64,000 bases of DNA from positions 124,001 through 188,000 of the forward strand of contig NZ_BAOQ01000001.1 in NCBI RefSeq assembly GCF_000344155.1, written 5' to 3'. Source of the stretch: Gordonia paraffinivorans NBRC 108238. Its GTDB lineage: Bacteria > Actinomycetota > Actinomycetes > Mycobacteriales > Mycobacteriaceae. Positions 1-8,404 of this stretch are shown here, in pieces (the stretch's first letter is position 1; each line of letters opens with the position of its first letter). A program made the position numbers and the translations under genes. The notes beneath the pieces are model-generated. The model was not told the DNA's origin and did not search any database. It saw only the letters and a program-made list of their open reading frames with translations.

Positions 1-1
1 C

Positions 2-853
2 GACGTGTTCACCATCGCCGACGTCCCCGGCCTCATCCCCGGCGCCTCGACCGGGCGCGGCCTCGGTCTGGAGTTCCTGCGCCACCTCGAGCGGTGCGCG
101 GTGCTCGCACACGTCGTCGACTGCGCGACCCTCGAACCCGGACGCGACCCGATCTCCGACATCGACGCCCTCGAGGCCGAACTCGCGGCGTACAAGCCCG
201 CGCTCGACGCCGACCACGGCCTCGACGACCTCGCCTCGCGCCCGCGTGTGGTGATCCTGAACAAGATCGACGTGCCCGACGCCGCGGAACTCGCCGATCT
301 CGTGGAACCCGAACTGGCCGAACGCGGCTGGCCGGTCTTCCGCATCTCAGCGGTGTCGCACGAGGGCCTGCGCGAGCTGACCTTCGCGCTGGCGAAGATG
401 GTCCGCGAGTACCGGGAATCCCAGCCCGCCAAGCAGCCGCGCCGGGCGATCATCCGGCCCAAGGCGATCGACGACGCCGGTTTCACCATCCTTCCCGATC
501 CCGAGATCGAGGGTGGGTTCATCGTGCGGGGCGCGCGCCCCGAGCGCTGGATCCGGCAGACGCAGTTCGACAACGACGAGGCCGTCGGCTATCTGGCCGA
601 CCGGCTCAACCGCCTCGGCGTCGAGGACGAACTGGTCAAGCTGGGCGCCCAGCCGGGTGCGCCGGTCACCATCGGCGACGTCACCTTCGACTGGGAGCCG
701 ACCACCCCGGTGGGCGACGAGGTGCCGCTGACCGGGCGTGGCACCGACATCCGCCTGGAGCGCAACGAACGCGTGGGCGCCGCCGAACGCAAGCAGGCCC
801 GCCGCCTGCGGCGCGGGCTGGCGCTCGAGGACGGAGAGCAGGACCTGTCGTGA
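2..853 (+). CDS. obgE: Obg family GTPase, 3' part (5' end outside window)
   Basis: C-terminal two thirds of the Obg GTPase, which associates with the large ribosomal subunit and acts in ribosome assembly and stress signalling. The reading frame is open from base 2, so the true start and the N-terminal glycine-rich Obg domain and P-loop lie outside. Visible are the G3 motif DVPG at the very edge followed by the Obg-typical [15 protein letters not shown] stretch, the G4 motif NKID near residue 89 and a G5-type SAVS near residue 116. The last ~110 residues form the OCT domain found in Obg proteins of high-GC Gram positives. The stop overlaps the proB GTG start by 4 bp (GTGA), so the two genes are translationally coupled, as is usual in actinobacteria (obg-proB). 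Confidence 0.95.
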   Translation, partial: DVFTIADVPGLIPGASTGRGLGLEFLRHLERCAVLAHVVDCATLEPGRDPISDIDALEAELAAYKPALDADHGLDDLASRPRVVILNKIDVPDAAELADLVEPELAERGWPVFRISAVSHEGLRELTFALAKMVREYRESQPAKQPRRAIIRPKAIDDAGFTILPDPEIEGGFIVRGARPERWIRQTQFDNDEAVGYLADRLNRLGVEDELVKLGAQPGAPVTIGDVTFDWEPTTPVGDEVPLTGRGTDIRLERNERVGAAERKQARRLRRGLALEDGEQDLS

Positions 854-1995
854 CCGCGGAGACGAGCATCGGGTTCCCCACCGTGCGGGAGCAGATCGCA
901 CACGCGCGCAGCGTCGTGGTGAAGATCGGCTCGTCGGCGCTGACCGACCTCGACGAGGGGCTCGACCGCGACCGGCTCGACGCCCTCGCCGACGCCCTGG
1001 AGGCGCGGATGCGCGCCGGGTCGGATGTCATCGTGGTGTCCTCCGGCGCGGTGAGCGCCGGTCTCGCCCCGCTCGGGCTGAAGAAGCGTCCCAAGGACCT
1101 CGCCACCAAGCAGGCCGCGGCCAGCGTCGGCCAGCTGGCGCTCGCGCACGCCTGGGGCACCTCGTTCGCCCGTTACGGGCGCACCGTCGGGCAGGTCCTG
1201 CTGACCGCCGACGACATCAACAACCGCAGCCATCACGCCAACGCCCAGCGCACGCTCGATCGCCTGCGCTCCCTCGGTGCCGTCGCCGTCGTGAACGAGA
1301 ACGACACCGTCGCCACCAACGAGATCCGCTTCGGCGACAACGACCGGCTGGCCGCGCTCGTGGCGCACCTCTCCGGTGCCGACGCGCTCATCCTGCTCTC
1401 CGATGTGGACGGCCTCTACGACGGTGATCCCCGCAAGGTCGGCGTCGACGGCCGCCGAGCCCAGTTCATCCCCGAGGTGAACGGACCCGAGGACCTCGAC
1501 GGTGTGATCGCCGGCTCCGGCGGCGCGCTCGGCACCGGCGGCATGGCCTCGAAACTGGCCGCCGCCCGCCTGTCCGCGGATGCCGGAGTGCCGGTGCTGC
1601 TGGCGGCGGCGTCCTCGGCGGCGCAGGCGCTGGCCGACGCCTCGGTCGGGACGGTGTTCGCCGCCCGGCCCGAACGCTTGTCCGCACGCCGATTCTGGGT
1701 GCGGCACGCCGCCGACGCCAGCGGCCAGATCGTCCTGGACGACGGTGCGGTCGCGGCCGTGTCGCGCAGGCGTCGGTCGCTCCTCGCGGCCGGTGTGACC
1801 GGGGTGAACGGCCGGTTCTTCTCCGGCGACGTCGTCGAGCTCGTCGACCAGAACGGCCGGGTGGTCGCCCGCGGCGTCGCCTCGTACGACTTCGACGACG
1901 TGACGTCCATGCTGGGCCGCCACACCGACGAGCTACCCCCGGATCTGCAGCGCCCGGTGGTTCACGCCGACGACCTGGTGGTCGTCGCCCGCTGA
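850..1995 (+). CDS. proB: Glutamate 5-kinase
   Basis: Phosphorylates L-glutamate to gamma-glutamyl phosphate, the first step of proline synthesis, in the cytoplasm. 381 residues, full length for the two-domain form. The amino acid kinase domain shows VVKIGSSAL near residue 25, SSGAVSAG near 60, the glutamate-binding [17 protein letters not shown] near 150 and GTGGMASKL near 220. A C-terminal PUA domain follows from about residue 280. The start is the GTG at 850, which overlaps the obgE stop; the frame is open further upstream but that part lies inside obgE. The 3' end overlaps the convergent sirtuin gene by 34 bp. Proline is also a compatible solute, and the ectoine genes lie just downstream. 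Confidence 0.95.
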   Translation: MTAETSIGFPTVREQIAHARSVVVKIGSSALTDLDEGLDRDRLDALADALEARMRAGSDVIVVSSGAVSAGLAPLGLKKRPKDLATKQAAASVGQLALAHAWGTSFARYGRTVGQVLLTADDINNRSHHANAQRTLDRLRSLGAVAVVNENDTVATNEIRFGDNDRLAALVAHLSGADALILLSDVDGLYDGDPRKVGVDGRRAQFIPEVNGPEDLDGVIAGSGGALGTGGMASKLAAARLSADAGVPVLLAAASSAAQALADASVGTVFAARPERLSARRFWVRHAADASGQIVLDDGAVAAVSRRRRSLLAAGVTGVNGRFFSGDVVELVDQNGRVVARGVASYDFDDVTSMLGRHTDELPPDLQRPVVHADDLVVVAR

Positions 1996-2924
1996 CCGGG
2001 CTCGGCCGCGCGCGACAGTTCCGGCAGCACGACCCCGGCCCGGTGGTCGATCTTGAGTGTCGCGAGCTCGTCGGCGCGCGTGTGCCCGCGGTTGACGATG
2101 ACGATGGGCTTTCCTGCGCGGTGCGCTCGCCGGGCGAACCGCAGCCCCGACATGACGGTGAGCGAGGACCCGACCACGAGTAGGGCGTCGGCGTCGTCGA
2201 CGACGGAGAATGCTTGCTCTACAAGGGGTTTGGGTACCGCTTCGCCGAAGTAGACGATGTCGGGCTTGAGGATGCCGCCGCACTGCGGACAGTCGATCAT
2301 CACGAAGTCCGAGGTGTCGGTGAGTGTCGCGTCGGCATCCGGGGCCACCTCGATCGCGCCGCGTCCTGCCACCCGCTCGGCGAAGCCGGGGTTGAGCGAC
2401 TCGAGCCGTGCGGCGAGCCGATGCCGCGAGATCCGCCAGTCACAGCTCAGACAACGCACGCGTCCGTAGCAGCCATGGAGTTCGATGACGCCCCGCGTCC
2501 CCGCCTTGGTGTGGAGCATGTCCACGTTCTGCGTGATGACCGTCGACACCCGCCCGGCCCGCTGCAGATCGGTGAGCGCCAGGTGCGCGGAATTGGGGCG
2601 CGCGGCGTCCATGTGACGCCAGCCGAGATGGTTGCGCGCCCAGTAGTGTCGCCGGAACTCCGGCGACGACAGGAACATCTCCAGCGTCATCGGGGTGCGC
2701 GGCGGCGAACCCGGGCTGCGGTAATCCGGGATGCCGGACTCGGTGGAGATGCCGGCGCCGGTCAGGACCGCCACCCGGCATCCGGCGAGCATGTCGGCGG
2801 CCTCGGCGATGCGGTCCTCGACGCCGGCGTCGAGCGGGGTGGGCTCGACGGGGATGTCACCGAGCTGAAGACGAGTGCGCACCCTGCCCAGGATAGGCAG
2901 GGTGCGCACTCGTCGAGGTCTCAC
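1962..2924 (-). CDS. NAD-dependent protein deacetylase, sirtuin family
   Basis: Predicted Sir2-type enzyme that removes acyl groups from lysine using NAD+, giving nicotinamide and O-acyl-ADP-ribose. The NAD site reads [15 protein letters not shown] (residues ~55-70), the catalytic region has [12 protein letters not shown] followed by the catalytic histidine in ELHG, and the zinc site is a CLSC pair plus a CPQCGG pair. GSSLTVMSG and IVNRG complete the Rossmann fold. Total 320 residues if started at the GTG at 2924. That start puts the first residues inside a perfect hairpin (2870-2914); a GTG at 2882 would give 306 residues and lose nothing conserved. It lies 58 bp downstream of ectC on the same strand and may be read from the ectoine operon. 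Confidence 0.88.
   Translation of the reverse strand: MRPRRVRTLPILGRVRTRLQLGDIPVEPTPLDAGVEDRIAEAADMLAGCRVAVLTGAGISTESGIPDYRSPGSPPRTPMTLEMFLSSPEFRRHYWARNHLGWRHMDAARPNSAHLALTDLQRAGRVSTVITQNVDMLHTKAGTRGVIELHGCYGRVRCLSCDWRISRHRLAARLESLNPGFAERVAGRGAIEVAPDADATLTDTSDFVMIDCPQCGGILKPDIVYFGEAVPKPLVEQAFSVVDDADALLVVGSSLTVMSGLRFARRAHRAGKPIVIVNRGHTRADELATLKIDHRAGVVLPELSRAAEPGQRATTTRSSA
2870..2914 (-). terminator. Perfect 19-bp hairpin between ectC and the sirtuin
   Basis: Arms 2870-2888 and 2896-2914 are perfect reverse complements with a 7-nt loop. There is no long U-tract on either side, so it is a terminator-like or processing hairpin rather than a textbook intrinsic terminator. It follows ectC on the minus strand and covers the first codons of the longest sirtuin reading frame. 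Confidence 0.55.
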
Positions 2925-2982
2925 GTTGCCGAGGCACCGTCGGGAGAGCGGTCGGTCATGGCGTCGGCGAGAGACAGTGTTG

Positions 2983-3417
2983 TCAGGAGACGGGGGCGTC
3001 CTCGGCGTGCTTGCCGGCCGGCTGCGGGACGGCGACGAGGGGGTAGACGCCGTTCTCGTCGTGCACCTCGGTGCCGACGACCGGCGGGTTGAACACGCAC
3101 AGCATCCGCATCCGGGTGTCGGCGGTGACGGTGTGGCGCTCGTGCCCGTTCAGCAGGTACATCGTGCCGGGTGCCAGGGGATAGGTCTCACCGGTCTCCC
3201 GGTCGAGCAGCGTCCCGGTGCCCTCCACCAGCCAGACGGCCTCGATGTGGTTGGCGTAGTGGAACTCGTTCACGCTACCGGCGTTGATGGTGGTCTCGTG
3301 GAACGAGAATCCCACCCCGTCGCCGCCGAGGACGATGCGCTTGGAGCGCCAGTTGCCCTTCGGATCGGCGACGTCGCGCTCGGTACCGGTGATCTCTTCG
3401 GTGGTTCGGACGATCAT
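2983..3417 (-). CDS. ectC: L-ectoine synthase
   Basis: Cupin enzyme that cyclises N-gamma-acetyl-L-2,4-diaminobutyrate to ectoine with loss of water, the last step of synthesis of this osmoprotectant. 144 residues, close to the usual ~130, with the family pattern [16 protein letters not shown] at the N-terminus, the metal-binding cupin stretch [17 protein letters not shown] in the middle and LNGHERHTV later. The ATG overlaps the ectB stop by 4 bp (ATGA), so ectB and ectC are one transcription and translation unit. No ectD hydroxylase gene follows: downstream on the same strand is a sirtuin, so in this locus the product is predicted to be ectoine and not hydroxyectoine. Confidence 0.96.
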   Translation of the reverse strand: MIVRTTEEITGTERDVADPKGNWRSKRIVLGGDGVGFSFHETTINAGSVNEFHYANHIEAVWLVEGTGTLLDRETGETYPLAPGTMYLLNGHERHTVTADTRMRMLCVFNPPVVGTEVHDENGVYPLVAVPQPAGKHAEDAPVS

Positions 3418-4703
3418 CCGATCACCTCCTTGACTGCGTCGGAAAGGATGGACAGGCCGCGATCGAGGTCCGCGCGGGAGATCGTCAGCGGCGGGAGCAG
3501 CTTGACGACCTCGTCGGACGGCCCCGAGGTCTCGGCGAGCAACCCGTTTCCGAAGGCCTGCGCGCAGACCTTGCCGGCGGCGGTGTGGTCCTCGAAGGCC
3601 AGGCCGCGGACCATCCCGCGACCGCGGGTGGAGATGCCGTCGTAGCGGTTGCAGAGGTCGGAGAAGACCTCGTGGATGCGGTCGCCCTTCTCGTGGATCT
3701 CGCGGCTGAGGGTGTCATCGGTCCAGTAGGTCTCGATGGCCTTGGCCGCGGTGACGAAGGCGGGGTTGTTGCCGCGGAAGGTGCCGTTGTGCTCGCCCGG
3801 GGTCCAGACGTCGAGTTCGGGCTTGAACAGGGTCAGCGCGAACGGCAGGCCGTAGCCGCTGATCGACTTCGAGAGGGTGACGATGTCGGGCTTGATGCCG
3901 GCGTCCTCGAAGGAGAAGAACTCGCCGGTGCGGCCGCATCCCATCTGCACGTCGTCGACGATCAGCAGGATGTCGCGGCGCCGGCAGAGGTCGGAGAGAG
4001 CGCGCAGCCACTCGGCGCGGGCGACGTTCACGCCGCCCTCACCCTGGACGGTCTCCACGATCACCGCGGCGGGACGGTTCAGTCCGCTGCCGGAATCGTC
4101 GAGCACGCGCTCGAACCAGGCGAAGTCCTCGACGACTCCGCCGAAGTAGTTGTCGAACGGCATCGGCGTCGCGTGCACCAGCGGGATGCCGGCGCCGGCG
4201 CGCTTCATCGAATTCCCGGTCACCGACAGCGATCCCAGGGTCATGCCGTGAAACGCGTTGGTGAAGCTGATGATCGACTCGCGGCCGGTCACCTTGCGGG
4301 CCAGCTTCAGCGCCGACTCGACGGCGTTGGTGCCGGTGGGGCCGGGAAACTGGATCTTGTAGTCCAGCCCGCGGGGTTCGAGGATGTGCTGGGTGAACTT
4401 CTCGATGAAGTTGCCCTTGGCGACGGTGGCCATGTCGAGGCCGTGGGTGATGCCGTCGTCGGCGATGTAGTCGATCAGAGCCTTCTTCAGCTCCGGGTTG
4501 TTGTGGCCGTAGTTCAGCGAGCCCGCGCCGGCGAAGAAGTCGAGGTATTCCCGACCGTTCTGGTCGGTGATGTAGGACCCCTTGGCGGTGGTGAACACGG
4601 CCGGCCAGTTACGGCAATAGCTGCGGACCTCGGACTCGTGTGCGGTGAACACCGAGTCGTCGAAGGTCTTGTCGAGAACAGGGGTGGTGTCGAGAAGTTG
4701 CAT
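3414..4703 (-). CDS. ectB: Diaminobutyrate-2-oxoglutarate transaminase
   Basis: PLP-dependent class III aminotransferase that converts L-aspartate-4-semialdehyde plus glutamate to L-2,4-diaminobutyrate, the first dedicated ectoine step. 429 residues, normal for EctB. The cofactor site shows [17 protein letters not shown] near residue 125, the PLP-contacting [13 protein letters not shown] near 250 and the Schiff-base lysine in [10 protein letters not shown] near 280. The ATG is preceded on the minus strand by AAGAAGGAAG, a good ribosome binding site. ectA lies 217 bp upstream instead of abutting it, so ectBC probably has its own promoter. Confidence 0.96.
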   Translation of the reverse strand: MQLLDTTPVLDKTFDDSVFTAHESEVRSYCRNWPAVFTTAKGSYITDQNGREYLDFFAGAGSLNYGHNNPELKKALIDYIADDGITHGLDMATVAKGNFIEKFTQHILEPRGLDYKIQFPGPTGTNAVESALKLARKVTGRESIISFTNAFHGMTLGSLSVTGNSMKRAGAGIPLVHATPMPFDNYFGGVVEDFAWFERVLDDSGSGLNRPAAVIVETVQGEGGVNVARAEWLRALSDLCRRRDILLIVDDVQMGCGRTGEFFSFEDAGIKPDIVTLSKSISGYGLPFALTLFKPELDVWTPGEHNGTFRGNNPAFVTAAKAIETYWTDDTLSREIHEKGDRIHEVFSDLCNRYDGISTRGRGMVRGLAFEDHTAAGKVCAQAFGNGLLAETSGPSDEVVKLLPPLTISRADLDRGLSILSDAVKEVIG

Positions 4704-4920
4704 GTCCTGCTTCCTTCTTCATTGTGACCGCGCTCGTAGAAGGTGAGCGCAGGAGTTCCGGCGTGGTGGTTCGACGACCGTGGGTACCCAGAACTCTCGA
4801 AATGTATGCCGGATTTCGGCACTTCTATCCAAGTGATGCCAACAACGTTGTGGCACAGAGTATTTCGCCTGTGATCGATCTGACTATCGTGACCGAGGCG
4901 TCGGGATCGCGCGCGGGCCG
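4704..4920 (-). promoter_or_regulatory. Long ectA-ectB intergenic region, AT-rich
   Basis: 217 bp without a gene inside what is usually a tight ectABC operon, visibly richer in A/T than the neighbouring genes. It contains a 10-bp palindrome ACAACGTTGT at 4842-4851 and a small inverted repeat TGCCG/CGGCA at 4807-4821, both upstream of ectB. I read it as an ectBC promoter and operator region; the exact -10 and -35 could not be fixed. Confidence 0.45.
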
Positions 4921-5448
4921 TCAGGGCTCGGGGATCTCCGGTTCGAGCATGTAGAGGTCCTCGGGCTCGTGTGAGTCCGGAAAAGTGTTGGCGTCGAAGA
5001 GATCTCGACGCTCGAATCGAAGGCCTCGGGCCTTGGCAACCGAGGCGAACAGTCGCTGCGACGCGATGTTGTCCGGGCTGATCGTGGTGTGCATGGCCAC
5101 CATTCCCTGCCGGTTCGCACGGTCGAAGAGGTGCTGCAGCATGGACGCGGCGACGCCGTGCCCGCGCATCGAATCGTCGACGGCGACCTGCCAGACCATC
5201 AGGGTCGACGGATCGTTCTGGCGGCGGTATCCGGTGACGAAACCGACCGGATTGCCGTCGACTTCGGCGACGATGGACGTCTCGGCGAAGTCATGGCACC
5301 AGAGTACGTAGGCATACGACGAGTTGACGTCGAGAACCTTTGAGTCCGAAGCGATTTCCCAGATTCGGGTTCCGTCGGCGACCGTCGGCATCCGATAGTC
5401 GACCGTGAGGACAGTTGTTGGGGCCGTTCCTGTTTGTGAAGGGCTCAT
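4921..5448 (-). CDS. ectA: L-2,4-diaminobutyric acid acetyltransferase
   Basis: GNAT-fold enzyme that acetylates L-2,4-diaminobutyrate on the gamma nitrogen with acetyl-CoA, the second step of ectoine synthesis. 175 residues, normal length. EctA-type features are YRMPTVADGTRIWEIA near the start, SYAYVLWCHDFAETSIVAE, the acetyl-CoA binding VAVDDSMRGHGVAASML near residue 95 and TTISPDNIASQRLFASVAK near 120. ATG start at 5448. It is transcribed away from rsmD; two copies of a 20-bp GGGTCACA-N5-GTCACCC element lie in the divergent promoter region, the nearer one only 22 bp upstream of this ATG. Confidence 0.95.
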   Translation of the reverse strand: MSPSQTGTAPTTVLTVDYRMPTVADGTRIWEIASDSKVLDVNSSYAYVLWCHDFAETSIVAEVDGNPVGFVTGYRRQNDPSTLMVWQVAVDDSMRGHGVAASMLQHLFDRANRQGMVAMHTTISPDNIASQRLFASVAKARGLRFERRDLFDANTFPDSHEPEDLYMLEPEIPEP

Positions 5449-5469
5449 AACGCTTTCGACGCTAACGAA

Positions 5470-5489
5470 GGGTCACACCGAAGTCACCC
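5470..5489. promoter_or_regulatory. 20-bp element, copy 1, upstream of ectA
   Basis: GGGTCACA, five variable bases, then GTCACCC. On the ectA strand it reads GTGAC-N6-GTGAC, two half-sites one helical turn apart, the layout bound by OmpR-family response regulators such as GlnR and MtrA. It overlaps the expected core promoter or leader of ectA. A second copy with all 15 fixed positions identical is at 5552-5571. The regulator is not known. Confidence 0.55.
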
Positions 5490-5551
5490 AGCGGCAGAAA
5501 TTGCCCCATCGAAGCACTACCTTCCCCCTGCTCAGCCATGCAATGTGAATT

Positions 5552-5571
5552 GGGTCACAGCCGTGTCACCC
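5552..5571. promoter_or_regulatory. 20-bp element, copy 2, upstream of rsmD
   Basis: Second copy of GGGTCACA-N5-GTCACCC, 82 bp from the first and 42 bp before the rsmD ATG. Its position between the divergent ectA and rsmD genes suggests that one regulator binds both copies, perhaps with looping or cooperative contact. Confidence 0.5.
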
Positions 5572-5613
5572 GGAGGTGGGATGTGGGGGTTCGGAGGGTG
5601 GGAGAATGGCCGC

Positions 5614-6174
5614 ATGACGAGGATCATCGCGGGCCGGCTGCGGGGGAGAAGGTTGCGCGTCCCGGGCGAGGGAACACGTCCCACATCCGACCGTGTGCGC
5701 GAATCCGTCTTCAACATCCTGCAGGCGCGATACGACGTCGACGGCATGCGGGTCCTCGACCTCTACGCCGGATCCGGGGCGCTCGGGATCGAGGCCGTCT
5801 CCCGCGGTGCGGCGAACGTCACATTCGTCGAGTCCTCGCGCAAGGCCGGCTCGGTGATCGCCGGCAACGTGAAGGAGTGCGGCATCGGCGGCGTCGCCAC
5901 GGTGGTGTCCCGGCCGGTGTCGTCGTTCCTGTCGGTCGCGTCGGGCACGCCCTACGATCTCGTCTTCTCCGACCCGCCCTATTCGCTCGACGCGGGAGCC
6001 CTCGCCGAGGACCTCCGGTTGCTCGCCGGGTCCCATCTGGCCGACGGGGCGCTGGTCGTCGTCGAGCGGTCTGCGCGCTCCGACGACGACATCTGGCCGG
6101 CGGGTTTCGAGATCGTGGTGGACAAGAACTACGGGGACACCCGGGTGGAGGTCGCCGAGTACACCGGCGCCTGA
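5614..6174 (+). CDS. rsmD: 16S rRNA (guanine966-N2)-methyltransferase
   Basis: SAM-dependent methyltransferase for G966 of 16S rRNA (E. coli numbering). 186 residues from the ATG at 5614; the frame is open further upstream but the family begins at MTRIIAGRLRGRRL, and GGTGGGAG upstream serves as ribosome binding site. The SAM-binding motif is DLYAGSGALGIEA near residue 48 and the catalytic N-methyltransferase motif is SDPPYS near 120. It precedes coaD, the usual partner (rsmD-coaD, Rv2966c-Rv2965c). Confidence 0.95.
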   Translation: MTRIIAGRLRGRRLRVPGEGTRPTSDRVRESVFNILQARYDVDGMRVLDLYAGSGALGIEAVSRGAANVTFVESSRKAGSVIAGNVKECGIGGVATVVSRPVSSFLSVASGTPYDLVFSDPPYSLDAGALAEDLRLLAGSHLADGALVVVERSARSDDDIWPAGFEIVVDKNYGDTRVEVAEYTGA

Positions 6175-6205
6175 GGTGTGCGTCACCGGGTCGACGCGTC
6201 GGCGG

Positions 6206-6211
6206 TAAGTT
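6206..6211 (+). promoter_or_regulatory. -10 box for coaD, leaderless spacing
   Basis: TAAGTT matches TANNNT and ends 6 nt before the coaD ATG. With transcription starting 6-8 nt after a -10, the mRNA would begin at or next to the start codon. No ribosome binding site is present, consistent with a leaderless transcript. Confidence 0.5.
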
Positions 6212-6217
6212 CAGGCC

Positions 6218-6706
6218 ATGACGACGGCAGTGTGTCCCGGTTCTTTCGATCCCTTCACCCTCGGCCACCGTTATGTGGTGGAACGCGCGGCGGCGTGCTT
6301 CGACGAGGTCGTGATCACGGTGGTGGTCAACCCGAACAAGCGGGGGATGTTCGGCATCGACGAGCGGATCGCGCTCATCGAAGAGGACTGTGCCGACCTC
6401 CCCGGCGTTCGCGTCGATCGCTGGGAGGGGCTGCTCGTCGACTACCTGAAGCAGGAGTCGATCCGCACGATCGTCAAGGGCCTGCGTTCGGCGGTGGACT
6501 TCGACTACGAGGTGCCGATGGCGCAGATGAACCGCGACCTCGCCGACGTGGAGACCGTCTTCCTCCTCACCGATCCCCGCTTCGCGCACGTCTCCAGCTC
6601 GCTGGTGAAGGAGGTCGCCAAGCTGGGCGGCGACGTCACCCCCTTCCTGTCGCCGCACATCCACAAGGCGCTCGTCGCGAAGGTCACCGGAGAGCGCTCG
6701 GTCTGA
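6218..6706 (+). CDS. coaD: Pantetheine-phosphate adenylyltransferase
   Basis: Transfers AMP from ATP to 4'-phosphopantetheine, giving dephospho-CoA, the fourth step of CoA synthesis. 162 residues, typical for the hexameric bacterial enzyme. The nucleotidyltransferase motif is PGSFDPFTLGHRYVVERA (residues ~5-24, T/HxGH core), the substrate-binding KGLRSAVDFDYE lies near 87, and the second signature, HVSSSLVKEV near 127, stands where most family members have ISSSxVRE. ATG at 6218 has no upstream ribosome binding site and a -10 box at leaderless distance. Confidence 0.96.
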   Translation: MTTAVCPGSFDPFTLGHRYVVERAAACFDEVVITVVVNPNKRGMFGIDERIALIEEDCADLPGVRVDRWEGLLVDYLKQESIRTIVKGLRSAVDFDYEVPMAQMNRDLADVETVFLLTDPRFAHVSSSLVKEVAKLGGDVTPFLSPHIHKALVAKVTGERSV

Positions 6707-6803
6707 TTCTCGGTTCCCCGGTCTCGGGTTCTCCGTCGGAAATCACCTGCGGGAACCCGCGACACGCCACACGCGCTTCACCAGTCACAGACACAACATT
6801 CGG

Positions 6804-6809
6804 CACAAT
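6804..6809 (+). promoter_or_regulatory. Likely -10 box for sepIVA
   Basis: CACAAT in the context GGCACAATGG, 53 nt before the sepIVA start. The same GGCA(C/G)AATRG pattern stands in front of rpsP and rplS. The 155 bp between coaD and sepIVA hold nothing else that I can identify. Confidence 0.45.
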
Positions 6810-6862
6810 GGCCTCAGATTCACCAACTGTTGCAAACAGGCAAGCGCCGGATTGGGGTGGCT

Positions 6863-7693
6863 GTGTACCGCGTATTTGAGGCTCTCGACGAGCTCGTCGC
6901 CATTGTCGAGGAGGCGCGCAGCGTGCCGATGACCGCCGGCTGCGTCGTCCCGCGCGGCGACGTGCTGGAACTCCTCGACGACATCAAGGACTCGATCCCG
7001 GGTGAACTCGACGACGCCCAGGACGTCCTCGACCAGCGCGAGACCCTGCTCGGCGACGCCCGCGAGCACGCCGAGACCACCATCGCCAAGGCCGACTCGG
7101 AATCGGAGGCCGTCCTCGCGCACGCCCGCGCCGAGGCCGACCGCATCCTCTCCGAGGCCAAGGCGCAGGCCGATCGCATGGTCGACGAGGCGAGCGCGCA
7201 CTCCAAGTCGCTGATCGAGGACGCGACCGAGGAGGCCCGCCGCCTGCAGACCAGCGCCGCACGTGAGTTCGAGGCCGTCACCGGCCGGGCGCGCGCCGAG
7301 GCCCAGCGCACCATCGACGCCGCCAACAACACCTACGACAAGTCGGTGGCCGACGGCATCGCCGAGCAGCAGCGCCTGGTCTCCGAGACCGAGGTCGTGG
7401 CCGCGGCCAAGTCGGAGGCCGAGCGCATCATCGACGCCGCCCACGCCGAGGCGGACCGCCTGCGCGGCGACTGCGACGTCTACGTCGACGAGAAGCTGGC
7501 GCAATTCGAGGAGATCCTCACCGGCACCCTGCGCTCGGTGAACCGCGGACGCCACCAGCTGCGGACCGGCGCCGGCATGCACGACTACGTCGAGTACCCG
7601 CGCAGCGTCGACGAGACCCGCGAGGCCACGCATTCGCGTGACACGCACCGCGGTTCCTACGACCGCGACCAGGGCTCGCCGCTCGCCGTGTGA
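6863..7693 (+). CDS. sepIVA: DivIVA-family septation protein SepIVA
   Basis: Coiled-coil cytoplasmic protein of the DivIVA family that, in mycobacteria (Rv2927c, MSMEG_2416), is essential for division and envelope synthesis. 276 residues from the GTG at 6863, where the conserved family N-terminus YRVFEALDELVAIVEEAR begins; an upstream ATG at 6830 would add 11 unconserved residues. Residues ~20-45 carry the MTAGCVVPRGDVLELLDDIKD block, then a long heptad-rich region with repeated A-E-A-x-R/D units (~60-225), ending in the conserved LRSVNRGRHQLRTGAG. A short basic-acidic tail follows. It heads the block sepIVA-DUF177-rnc-mutM. Confidence 0.9.
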   Translation: MYRVFEALDELVAIVEEARSVPMTAGCVVPRGDVLELLDDIKDSIPGELDDAQDVLDQRETLLGDAREHAETTIAKADSESEAVLAHARAEADRILSEAKAQADRMVDEASAHSKSLIEDATEEARRLQTSAAREFEAVTGRARAEAQRTIDAANNTYDKSVADGIAEQQRLVSETEVVAAAKSEAERIIDAAHAEADRLRGDCDVYVDEKLAQFEEILTGTLRSVNRGRHQLRTGAGMHDYVEYPRSVDETREATHSRDTHRGSYDRDQGSPLAV

Positions 7694-7761
7694 CCAGGGC
7701 CGACCCCGGTGTCGACACACGCCGCCGGGGGCGGTCGATGATTCGGTGATCCGGGCGTATC

Positions 7762-8400
7762 GTGCAGCTTGTGTCTGATCATGCTGTGACATCAGAAACC
7801 GCCCCCGGCGGCGAATCCGCCCCGCGGCGCGACCCCTTCGTTCTCGACGTCCGGTCGATCAACCGCCGCCCCGGCACGATGACCGAGGTGCACCGGACCA
7901 TCGAGACGACGGTCCGTCTCGGCGTCGAGATGATCGGCGTCCCGGTGGGCTCCGACGTCGACCTCGACCTGCGGCTCGAGTCGGTGAGCGAGGGAATCCT
8001 GGTGACCGGCACCGCATGCGGTGAGACCGTCGGCCAGTGTTCGCGCTGCCTCGAGCCCGTCGACGGCACGGTGACGGTGTTCCTCACCGAGCTGTTCGCC
8101 TACCCCGACAGCGTCACCGAGCAGACGACCGAGGAAGACGACGTCCACCGCATCGTCGACGACCGGATCGACCTCGAGCAGGCGATCATCGACGCGGTGG
8201 CACTCGAGCTCCCGATGTCGCCGCTGTGCGAGCCCGACTGCCCCGGCCTCTGCCAGGTGTGCGGGATCCGGCTGGCCGTCGCCGAGCCCGGTCACGGGCA
8301 CGATGTGATCGACCCGCGGTGGGCGGGGCTCGCCGGCAAGTTCGCCGAACTCTCCGAGGACAAGGGGGACGCGGGGGACGAGACGAAGGGCGACCGGTAG
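7762..8400 (+). CDS. DUF177/YceD family protein
   Basis: Member of the YceD family (DUF177), which in other bacteria is linked to 23S rRNA accumulation; the molecular activity is not known. 212 residues from the first GTG (7762); GTG codons at 7771 and 7786 are equally possible since the first ~25 residues are unconserved and no ribosome binding site decides. The core starts at [15 protein letters not shown]. Cysteine pairs CSRC (near residue 94) and [13 protein letters not shown] (near 155) could bind zinc. In many bacteria the gene precedes rpmF; here it precedes rnc by 4 bp, as in mycobacteria (Rv2926c-Rv2925c). Confidence 0.85.
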   Translation: MQLVSDHAVTSETAPGGESAPRRDPFVLDVRSINRRPGTMTEVHRTIETTVRLGVEMIGVPVGSDVDLDLRLESVSEGILVTGTACGETVGQCSRCLEPVDGTVTVFLTELFAYPDSVTEQTTEEDDVHRIVDDRIDLEQAIIDAVALELPMSPLCEPDCPGLCQVCGIRLAVAEPGHGHDVIDPRWAGLAGKFAELSEDKGDAGDETKGDR

Positions 8401-8404
8401 CACC

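Noticed and set aside
94..849. N-terminal extension of proB in the same frame
   Set aside because: Overlaps obgE in another frame, is Arg/Pro-rich and not part of the kinase family.
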